Source: CAG-1138 sp964495385
GTDB lineage: Bacteria > Bacillota > Clostridia > Christensenellales > CAG-917
Reading direction: 5' to 3'
Length of the DNA stretch: 5,174 nucleotides
Assembly: GCA_964495385.1 (NCBI GenBank)
Contig: CAZBVO010000035.1
Location: 1-5,174, forward strand
Part shown: positions 1 through 5,174 of the stretch, in pieces
Layout of the letters: every line of letters begins with the position of its first letter
How positions within the stretch are numbered: the first letter of the stretch is position 1
Notes under the pieces: generated by a model
Seen by the model: the letters and a program-made list of their open reading frames with translations, nothing else
What the model was told of the DNA's origin: nothing
The model's database searches: none
Program-made: the position numbers and the translations under genes

Positions 1-37
1 TAAATACGGCATAAATTATCAGATATAAAAACTAAAT

Positions 38-73
38 ATAAAAAAAGAGCTACTTCGGTGGTTCTTTTTTTAT
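38..73 (+). terminator. Intrinsic (rho-independent) terminator hairpin with UUCG loop
   Basis: A near-perfect hairpin: the left arm is an A-rich tract ending in GAGCTAC, the loop is TTCG at 54-57, and the right arm begins GTGGTTC and runs into a T-tract. Pairing C53-G58 outward to A38-T73 gives about 16 base pairs, with only two G-T wobbles (51/60 and 49/62). The C(UUCG)G closure is an exceptionally stable tetraloop, and the right arm ends in seven T residues (65-71). Because the left arm is an A-tract, the structure could also terminate transcription coming from the opposite side. It probably ends an upstream transcript, but it lies only five bases before the ribosome binding site of the first gene, so it may instead act as an attenuator or an mRNA 5'-end stabiliser. 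Confidence 0.88.
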
Positions 74-78
74 GCCAT

Positions 79-85
79 AAAGGAG
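79..85 (+). promoter_or_regulatory. Ribosome binding site fixing a GTG start at 93
   Basis: AAAGGAG at 79-85 is a strong Shine-Dalgarno sequence with 7 bases between it and the GTG at 93. The in-frame ATG at 102 would be 16 bases away, which is too far, so the GTG is the preferred start and the protein begins MIKMNIQ. Confidence 0.8.
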
Positions 86-92
86 CAATAAC

Positions 93-773
93 GTGATAAA
101 GATGAATATACAGCATTTTGGCGGTAGAGGAGCAAACAGCGGATTCGGAGAGGGAACAAGTACCGGCGGAGAAGACCACCACGTTTCTGCATTTTATGAT
201 AAAACCAAAAAATATCAGGGAATGTCTATTCATCAGTTTGAAAATGCCGTTCGGGATAAACCGGTCGAATACATTGCTTTGTATGATAAGGGTGGGAAGC
301 TCATTGTTGCCGGAACAAGCAATAACAAAGGTGCCGTTGCAATTCCGACAGGACACCCTAATTTTAAGGATGTGGTTACATTGACGCACAATCATCCGTA
401 TCAGGGCGGAAGAATTATCGGCGGTTCCTTTTCGGGTGTGGATATTCAAAATCATTTGCGCTTTGGATTTAAGGGAGAAACGAGAGCGGTTTCAAACGGC
501 CCGAATGAAAACACATATATTTTCAGAGCGAAAAAAGGGGTTGAGCAAAACACGAAACAGATGACTGCTATCGCGAACAGATTTGATGGTAGATATAAAG
601 CCGCAGCGAAAAAGACGGTCGAAACAGTTAGAAAAGATCTTGCCGCCCACGGAAAAACTCTGAACGGCAAAGATAATCAAGTATATATCGGTACGGCTAA
701 AAGGCTTTGGAAAAAGAGCGGACTTGAAAAAGCCGGATACGAATATATCGAAGTCAACAAAAAGCGTTGGTGA
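93..773 (+). CDS. Phage accessory protein with JAMM/JAB-like metallopeptidase motif and GGRG N-terminal tag
   Basis: A 226-residue protein. Residues 10-17 are GGRGANSG in a glycine/serine-rich, probably flexible leader (about 10-27). The central part (about 50-145) looks like a JAMM/JAB (MPN+) fold: a candidate upstream glutamate E59 in the strand VEYIALYD, then THNHP with H99 and H101, then SGVD with S114 and D117, followed by a strand ending in TYIF. In the family, two His and one Asp bind zinc and the Glu activates water for isopeptide or peptide hydrolysis. Here the His-to-Asp spacing is about five residues longer than in RadC-type proteins, because of a glycine-rich loop (103-113). Residues 150-190 are probably helical, and the C-terminus is basic (ends KKRW). 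No signal peptide or membrane segment is visible. The substrate is unknown. It could act in the virion, in head assembly, or against a host factor. The fold assignment rests on motif reading only; catalytic activity is not shown. Confidence 0.68.
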   Translation: MIKMNIQHFGGRGANSGFGEGTSTGGEDHHVSAFYDKTKKYQGMSIHQFENAVRDKPVEYIALYDKGGKLIVAGTSNNKGAVAIPTGHPNFKDVVTLTHNHPYQGGRIIGGSFSGVDIQNHLRFGFKGETRAVSNGPNENTYIFRAKKGVEQNTKQMTAIANRFDGRYKAAAKKTVETVRKDLAAHGKTLNGKDNQVYIGTAKRLWKKSGLEKAGYEYIEVNKKRW

Positions 774-782
774 TAAAAAACA

Positions 783-1295
783 ATGGGTGGACGAGGAGCA
801 ACGAGTTCGAATTTAAAAGAATCGAGCAACATACCGAGTAATGTCAATAAAAACAACGGTTCAACAAGCGACGATCGCTTTTTTGGAACTGTGCAGCATG
901 AATCTCAAAAGTATTTTTATTTTGACCAGGTTGAAAACAGAGATAGTGATACTTGTATTGTTATGACCAACAACATAAAAGTGGTAAAGGGGAATCCTGT
1001 ACTTGTAACAGGTAACAATACTGCGATATATTTGAAAAATTGGCAGTTCAGATTGATGGAAAGCAGAGAGGGCATGGCTGCTTTTGCCGTCAAGGTTAAT
1101 AAAAACTATTTCAAGGAATACACCTTTAAAAACAATTTTGACGGACTTAGCTTTGAAAAGAAAGACACCTTTGAAAGTCTGCGTGAAGTGGCAATCGAGC
1201 AGCATAAACAACGCAGGGCGTGGAAGAGCGGCGGGATGGTGACTATTGGCAGTTATGACATTAAAAACAAGAACGGTTTTGTTGTTACAAAATGA
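783..1295 (+). CDS. Uncharacterised phage protein with MGGRGA N-terminal tag, upstream of terminase
   Basis: A 170-residue protein I do not recognise. It starts MGGRGATSS, matching the GGRGANS tag of the preceding gene, then has a low-complexity Ser/Asn/Lys leader to about residue 30. The remainder looks like a small soluble domain. Residues 58-92 alternate in a beta-strand-like way around a VTGNNTAIYLK segment, residues 100-125 are aromatic and basic (NYFKEYTFK), a helix is likely at 128-146, and the C-terminal strands end VVTK. No signal peptide, membrane helix or obvious catalytic motif is seen. The gene begins 9 bases after the previous stop; its only Shine-Dalgarno-like sequence is GGTGA at 769-773, which overlaps that stop codon and suggests coupled translation. 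Base composition is visibly more A-rich than in the terminase gene downstream. Position and tag suggest a phage accessory or virion-associated protein; its function is unknown. Confidence 0.8.
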   Translation: MGGRGATSSNLKESSNIPSNVNKNNGSTSDDRFFGTVQHESQKYFYFDQVENRDSDTCIVMTNNIKVVKGNPVLVTGNNTAIYLKNWQFRLMESREGMAAFAVKVNKNYFKEYTFKNNFDGLSFEKKDTFESLREVAIEQHKQRRAWKSGGMVTIGSYDIKNKNGFVVTK

Positions 1296-1654
1296 GTAAA
1301 AAAATAGACAATTTAGGAGACAAAAAACACATTTTAACCGCCGAGGAAGCGTCAAGGGGCGGAAAAAAGTCCGCACAGGTTCGCAGAGACAAAAGAGATG
1401 CGAAAGAACTCGCTCAACTTGCTGTGTCTCTGTATCTTAAAAAAGGCAAACCGGCAGAAGTAAAATGCCTTGAAGATGTTCGTGGTAAGAATATTTCGGT
1501 GCAGGAAGCAATGATCTATGCACAGATACAGCGTGCGTTGAAGGGTGATACAGTTGCTTTTAAGACTATCATGGAAATGGTAAGCGAAAAAGGCGGACAG
1601 CAGCAGGGTGATATATCTGAGCTGTACAAGGCATTGGACGGTGAGGACAAATGA
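1292..1654 (+). CDS. Probable terminase small subunit (DNA recognition)
   Basis: A 120-residue basic protein directly before the large terminase. Residues 17-37 carry TAEEASRGGKKSAQVRR, the 'A.+GGKASG.ARR'-type N-terminal motif common in small terminase-like proteins of Firmicutes phages. Residues 35-95 are helical, with ISVQEAMIYAQIQRALKGD followed by AFKTIMEMV, and the tail is Gln/Asp/Glu-rich. The small subunit forms a ring that binds the packaging site and recruits the large subunit. The start codon overlaps the previous stop as ATGA (1292-1295), and no clear Shine-Dalgarno precedes it, so translation probably depends on re-initiation. The call rests on the motif plus position. Members of this family are often annotated only as hypothetical, so the role is likely but less certain than that of the neighbouring large subunit. 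Confidence 0.72.
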   Translation: MSKKIDNLGDKKHILTAEEASRGGKKSAQVRRDKRDAKELAQLAVSLYLKKGKPAEVKCLEDVRGKNISVQEAMIYAQIQRALKGDTVAFKTIMEMVSEKGGQQQGDISELYKALDGEDK

Positions 1655-2907
1655 AGATAACTACACTTTCGCCAAAGCAAAAAGAGATAATGAGATGGTG
1701 TCACGGCGCACATAAAAGCGAGTATGACGCGATAATCTGTGACGGAGCAGTGCGTTCGGGCAAAACCGTCTGTATGATTATGTCATTTATCCACTGGGCC
1801 ATGCGCTATTTTGACGGTGAGACTTTCGCTATTTGCGGAAAAACTGTACAATCAGCAGAGCGTAACATCATCACGCCACTGTTGGGTATGACCGATGTTA
1901 CGGCATATTTCGAGCTGCAATATAAACGCACCGAAAAGCTTCTTATCGTCAGCGGAACGGGCAAAACCAACAGATTCTATGTGTTCGGGGGCAGGGATGA
2001 GAGTTCGGCAGGATTGATACAGGGTCTTACTCTTGCCGGTGTGTTACTCGATGAGGTAGCACTTATGCCACGCTCTTTTGTCGAGCAGGCTCTCGCAAGA
2101 TGCTCAGTTTCCGGGTCTAAATACTGGTTTAACTGCAACCCCGACAGCCCCGCACACTGGTTTTATGAAGAGTGGGTAACAAAACCCGAAGAAAAGCGTG
2201 TGTATCATATACACTTTATGCTTGATGATAACCCGGCTTTGAGCCAAGAGGTCAGGGAGCGATATTACAGACTATATCCGTCCGGAGTCTTTTATAAGCG
2301 GTTTATTCTGGGCTTATGGGTAGCTGCGGACGGCTTGATATACGACATAGATGTGAATACTCTTATAGACGATAGTGTTCCGGAGACGGGACGCTATTTT
2401 ATTTCTGTCGATTACGGCACATTGAATCCTTTTTCGGCAGGCTTGTGGTGTCTTAACGGTAAAAAAGCTACACGAATCAAAGAATTCTATTATGACGGAC
2501 GTAAACGGGGCAGACAGATGACCGATGAGGAGTATTACGACGAGCTCGAAAAACTTGCCGACGGGTATGAAATAGAAAAAGTGATAGTAGATCCCTCAGC
2601 GGCAAGCTTTATTGCCTGCATACGCAAACACGGTAAGTTTAGGGTAAGACGAGCAAAAAACGATGTTATTGACGGCATCCGAGTGGCATCCGAGATGATA
2701 AAAGGCGGCGTGATAAAGATAAATTCGAGCTGCCAGGGCATTCTCAAAGAATTTGGCATGTACCGTTGGGATGAAAAATCAACGGTAGATAAGGTGCTTA
2801 AAGAGTACGACCACGCTATGGATGAGATGAGATACTTTTGTTACACCATCCTCCGCCGTGAACTTCGGTGGATGGGTTATAGAGGGGATAACGATGACAA
2901 AGATTAA
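1651..2907 (+). CDS. terL: Phage terminase large subunit (packaging ATPase and nuclease)
   Basis: A 418-residue protein with both terminase domains complete. In the N-terminal ATPase, the Walker A loop is GAVRSGKT (32-39, K38), Walker B with its catalytic acid is VLLDE (131-135, D134/E135), and the coupling motif is WFNCNP (159-164). In the C-terminal RNase H-like nuclease, the candidate metal-binding acids are D254 in ISVDYG, D314 in VIVDPS, and D387 or D391 in the DHAMDEMRY segment. The arrangement fits PBSX/SPP1-like large terminases, and the length is typical of that group. The enzyme cuts concatemeric phage DNA and drives it through the portal into the prohead using ATP. The gene starts with an ATGA overlap on the small subunit; a TGAGGA Shine-Dalgarno sits close to the start (1642-1647). 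Its 3' end overlaps the next gene by 14 bases. All key residues are present, so it is expected to be functional. Confidence 0.96.
   Translation: MKITTLSPKQKEIMRWCHGAHKSEYDAIICDGAVRSGKTVCMIMSFIHWAMRYFDGETFAICGKTVQSAERNIITPLLGMTDVTAYFELQYKRTEKLLIVSGTGKTNRFYVFGGRDESSAGLIQGLTLAGVLLDEVALMPRSFVEQALARCSVSGSKYWFNCNPDSPAHWFYEEWVTKPEEKRVYHIHFMLDDNPALSQEVRERYYRLYPSGVFYKRFILGLWVAADGLIYDIDVNTLIDDSVPETGRYFISVDYGTLNPFSAGLWCLNGKKATRIKEFYYDGRKRGRQMTDEEYYDELEKLADGYEIEKVIVDPSAASFIACIRKHGKFRVRRAKNDVIDGIRVASEMIKGGVIKINSSCQGILKEFGMYRWDEKSTVDKVLKEYDHAMDEMRYFCYTILRRELRWMGYRGDNDDKD
2882..2887 (+). promoter_or_regulatory. Ribosome binding site inside the terL 3' end
   Basis: GAGGGG at 2882-2887 lies 6 bases before the ATG at 2894 and decides the start of the small gene between terL and portal. 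The longer in-frame reading from GTG 2858 has no comparable site in front of it. Confidence 0.65.
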
Positions 2908-3097
2908 AAGGTGGATATGTGATAAGTACTTGCCGGTGTATGCTCGTGAAAGTTTTGAGACCGAGATATTAAAACTCCGATGCAAGGTTGATAAGCTTGA
3001 GCGAGAAAACGCCTGCTTGCGAGCATATGCGGATGGATTCGAGAGAGGGACAGCAAAGCTCAGAAAAATAGTTATTAACACGGGGGAAAGTAAATGA
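2894..3097 (+). CDS. Small coiled-coil protein between terminase and portal genes
   Basis: A 67-residue protein starting MTKIKRWICDKYL. It is charged and helical, and residues about 18-50 show a heptad-like pattern (ILKLRCKVDKLEREN with Leu/Val at spaced positions) that suggests a short coiled coil and an oligomer. I recognise no family. The ATG at 2894 is preferred over an upstream GTG at 2858, because a GAGGGG site precedes it by 6 bases and because the shorter form overlaps terL by only 14 bases. Its stop overlaps the portal start as ATGA (3094-3097). Lying between terL and portal and coupled to both, it may help assemble the packaging machine or may simply be a small filler gene. No signal peptide is seen. 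Two to three cysteines (C9, C30, C41) are present but do not form a clear metal-binding set. Confidence 0.7.
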   Translation: MTKIKRWICDKYLPVYARESFETEILKLRCKVDKLERENACLRAYADGFERGTAKLRKIVINTGESK

Positions 3098-4464
3098 GTG
3101 TTATATCGGCACTTTTAAATCGCAATAAAGTATACAGTTTTGCCGATGCGTTCGGGGCAAAAGACATAACCACAAGTGAGATGCAAGAGGCTATAAAGCT
3201 TTGGTTGACAATGTATTTTGACCATTCGGACAAAGATTTCGACGACTGTCAGAGGCTGCCCGTGCTTATTGTGAACAAGCTTGAAAAAACAACCTTTTCA
3301 GAGTATGAAACGAGCACCAAAAATACATTTGCAGAAAGTATCCTCAATTCGTTGGAGAGGGTGCGCAAAAATGCATTTCAACAGATGCTAATTTCGGGCG
3401 AATGCCTTATTAAGCCAGTCCCGACCGCTGATAGTTTCGTGTTTGTGCCTATCAGACGAGACTGTTTTGTGCCCCTTTCAAGGGGCGAGAGCGGAGAGCT
3501 GACAAGTGTTGGCACGGCCGAACTCACAGTTGAGCGTGGTAGCTATTACACGCTGTTGGAACGCAGGACAGCAGAAAACGGTCTGAAAATCGAAACAAAG
3601 TTATTTAAATCGGACAGCGTGGGCACACTGGGAACGGAAGTTCCGTTGAACTCCCTTGAAAAGTACGCCGCCTTGCAGCCGGAAATCAGTCTGCCCGTTA
3701 AGGGATTAGGACTCGTTTCCATGAAAACACCGATATATAACACTGTTGATGGCTCGGCTGACGGTGTCGCTATATATGCGCCTGCCGCAGAACTTATTGC
3801 ACACATCAATCAAAATGAGCGACAACTGTGCCGTGAATTCGAGCTCGGAAGGTCAAGGATTATGGTTTCGGAAGATCTGTTGAAACGAGACAGAAGCGGC
3901 AGAAAAACAGTCGAGGACGATATATTTACCAAATTTGACGGAGATCCTCAAGATTTTGGAGTAACGATATTCTCACCTGCGTTTCGTGAACAAAGCTATC
4001 TTGCGCGAAAGAATGAATATCTCAGAAACATCGAAAGTGTTATCGGTTTCAAAAGAGGCATACTGTCCGAAGTGGAGTCGGCCGAGCGCACAGCGACGGA
4101 AATAACATCTTCTGACGGCGACTATAACCTGACGATTATTGACTTGCAAAGAGTGTGGACGCAGGCGGTCAAAGAGGTGCTGCAACTTTGTTCTGCGCTT
4201 GCCGAGGTTTATCGAATAAGCGGTCGAGAGGCTATTGACCCCGACGAAGTAATACTTGACTACGGCGACGGTATTCTTTATAACCGTGATAAAACATGGA
4301 ATGAGTATGTAAATATGGTGCAAATGGGACTTATTAAGCCCGAACTTGCGGTTGCGTGGTATTTTGAACTTCCGCATGAGACGCCGGCAGACTTTGAGAA
4401 AATCCGAACGGAGTACATGCCGGAGCTTGAACAAATGGCGGGAGAGGGCGGAGATGATGGATAA
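3094..4464 (+). CDS. Phage portal protein (A118/SPP1 gp6-like)
   Basis: A 456-residue protein. The N-terminal part (about 25-110) contains a helical segment and the FQQMLISGECLIKP strand-turn that is typical of portal wing domains. The central region (about 110-235) is beta-rich. Residues 295-345 hold the diagnostic segment: helix SYLARKNEYLRNIESVIG, then FKRGILSE and TATEITS, corresponding to the 'IGL..GTF...TATEV.S' stem/clip region of A118-type portals. The C-terminus (395-440) has RDKTWNEYVNMVQMGLI followed by a Glu-rich tail, also typical of the family. Twelve copies would form the ring at one head vertex through which DNA enters and leaves and to which the terminase docks. Its placement after terL and before a minor capsid gene is the classical order. 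A GGGGGA site (3082-3087) precedes the start, which overlaps the previous stop. Confidence 0.9.
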   Translation: MSVISALLNRNKVYSFADAFGAKDITTSEMQEAIKLWLTMYFDHSDKDFDDCQRLPVLIVNKLEKTTFSEYETSTKNTFAESILNSLERVRKNAFQQMLISGECLIKPVPTADSFVFVPIRRDCFVPLSRGESGELTSVGTAELTVERGSYYTLLERRTAENGLKIETKLFKSDSVGTLGTEVPLNSLEKYAALQPEISLPVKGLGLVSMKTPIYNTVDGSADGVAIYAPAAELIAHINQNERQLCREFELGRSRIMVSEDLLKRDRSGRKTVEDDIFTKFDGDPQDFGVTIFSPAFREQSYLARKNEYLRNIESVIGFKRGILSEVESAERTATEITSSDGDYNLTIIDLQRVWTQAVKEVLQLCSALAEVYRISGREAIDPDEVILDYGDGILYNRDKTWNEYVNMVQMGLIKPELAVAWYFELPHETPADFEKIRTEYMPELEQMAGEGGDDG

Positions 4465-5174
4465 TGCTCTCACCGGCGAAAATAGAAGGCTTAAATGTTC
4501 TGTCGGGCAGAGTGGTTGACCCCGTTGCGCAGTATTTGTTGCGTGACATCGCCCGAAGAATCGCACAGGCGGGTAAAATTACTTCGACGGCAGGCTATCA
4601 GATTTGGAAAGCCCAACAGCTCGGTATGAGCAGAAACGAGATAAAAAAAGAGGTCGCCAAACTGCTTGAGGTTTCGAACAATCAAGTTGAGGAAATATTC
4701 TCACAATCCGCAAAAGCAGGGTATGACTTCGACCTCTCAAAACTTCCAACGACCGAGGCCGTGAAGTTTGAAGATAATCAGAGCTTGCAGCAGATAGTCA
4801 AAGCCGCCGTTAAGCTTGCAAAAGCGGACTTTTCAAACATAACGCAGACAATCGGCATGATAGACCCTTACGGCAATCCGTTGCCCTTAAATAAGGCATA
4901 TAATGTTTGCTGCGATTATGTATTCGGTCTCGTTTCAACAGGTGCGACAGACTACAACACGGCTGTCAGAAAAGCGTGTAAAAACCTTTACGAAAAGGGC
5001 CTTGTGACGATAGATTACGAAAGCGGCAGACATACCTCGCTCGAGGCGGCTGTGCGCCGGAACATAATGGGCGGCCTCGGCTTAATGCAGGAGAAAATAA
5101 GCGAGGACAATCATGACAAGTACGGTGCGGACGGTTGGGAAATATCTGCTCACGCAGCGAGTGCGCCCGACCAT
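4464..5174 (+). CDS. Phage minor capsid protein (minor capsid protein 2 family), 5' part
   Basis: An open frame of 237 codons running off the window edge, so the C-terminus is not seen. The protein starts MLSPAKIEGL and continues VAQYLLRDIARRIAQAGKIT with a following Trp, then EIKKEVAKLLEVS and VEEIFSQSA, a helical N-terminal half typical of the Phage_min_cap2 family. The conserved later block is also present: DYNTAVRKACKNL (163-175), IDYESGR (183-189), AAVRRNIMGG (195-204), and EISAH at 226-230, ending in PDH at the edge. In this family that block precedes more conserved sequence, so a sizeable C-terminal part should lie downstream. The ATG at 4464 overlaps the portal stop by one base (TAATG), and GGAG at 4450-4453 is a plausible ribosome site. 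The protein is expected in the head near the portal. Some members carry extra C-terminal enzymatic domains, which cannot be judged here. Confidence 0.9.
   Translation, partial: MLSPAKIEGLNVLSGRVVDPVAQYLLRDIARRIAQAGKITSTAGYQIWKAQQLGMSRNEIKKEVAKLLEVSNNQVEEIFSQSAKAGYDFDLSKLPTTEAVKFEDNQSLQQIVKAAVKLAKADFSNITQTIGMIDPYGNPLPLNKAYNVCCDYVFGLVSTGATDYNTAVRKACKNLYEKGLVTIDYESGRHTSLEAAVRRNIMGGLGLMQEKISEDNHDKYGADGWEISAHAASAPDH

Noticed and set aside
21..31. TATAAA-like sequence upstream of the terminator as a possible -10 box
   Set aside because: No matching -35 sequence is visible within the window, and AT-rich sequence readily gives such matches. A promoter that starts before the hairpin cannot be excluded, but it is not supported here.
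118..384. 88-codon + strand frame inside the JAB-like gene
   Set aside because: It overlaps fully in another frame, has no ribosome binding site, and its translation lacks any coherent domain.
99..440. HNH nuclease reading of the THNHP motif in the first gene
   Set aside because: The remaining HNH features (spaced second His/Asn, Cys pairs) are absent, whereas the SGVD segment and upstream Glu fit a JAMM/JAB site better.
861..1376. Long antisense open frame of 171 codons opposite the second gene
   Set aside because: It is the shadow of a convincing + strand gene: no ribosome binding site, a Phe/Leu-rich low-quality translation, and it crosses a gene boundary on the coding strand.
3471..3486. 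Short perfect hairpin GCCCCT-TTCA-AGGGGC inside the portal gene
   Set aside because: It has only six base pairs, lies mid-gene without a following T-tract, and is easily explained by chance in coding sequence.
4454..4519. Alternative start ATGATGG upstream of the minor capsid gene
   Set aside because: That frame stops after 21 codons, while the frame from 4464 stays open to the window edge and matches the minor capsid family from its first residues.
3973..4566. Antisense open frame of 197 codons across the end of portal and the start of the minor capsid gene
   Set aside because: Both + strand genes there match known families; the antisense product is Arg/His/Phe-rich with no recognisable motif or start signal.

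Overview
The window is the DNA-packaging and head-start region of a tailed double-stranded DNA phage or prophage. It carries seven genes, all on the + strand and packed almost end to end. A Clostridia-type Firmicutes host is suggested by purine-rich GGAG-type ribosome binding sites, the use of a GTG start, an A118/SPP1-like portal followed by a 'minor capsid protein 2' family gene, and moderately AT-rich coding sequence. That host assignment is inference: no bacterial chromosomal gene is present to confirm it.

Layout. Positions 1-92 hold a strong intrinsic-terminator hairpin (38-73) and a good ribosome binding site (79-85), with no room between them for a promoter. Next come two accessory genes. 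The first (93-773) encodes a protein with a JAMM/JAB-like metal-binding motif. The second (783-1295) encodes a protein I do not recognise. Their N-termini share a GGRGA[N/T]S tag although the rest of the proteins look unrelated. Then follows the packaging module: a small terminase-like protein (1292-1654) and the large terminase ATPase/nuclease (1651-2907). A 67-residue probable coiled-coil protein (2894-3097) overlaps the end of the terminase gene. The portal (3094-4464) and the start of a minor capsid protein (4464 to the window edge, still open at 5174) complete the window.

How it works together. The small terminase would recognise phage DNA, the large terminase would cut and pump it, the portal is the ring it is pumped through, and the minor capsid protein is expected at or near the portal inside the head. 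From 1292 onward every gene junction is a 1-, 4- or 14-base overlap, which indicates one transcript with translational coupling. The two genes upstream of the terminase are not standard head genes and are the most interesting part. They sit directly behind a terminator, are probably read together with the late genes, and may be accessory or virion-delivered proteins. No RNA gene, CRISPR array, insertion sequence, integrase or attachment site was seen, and there is no gene-free stretch longer than about 90 bases.
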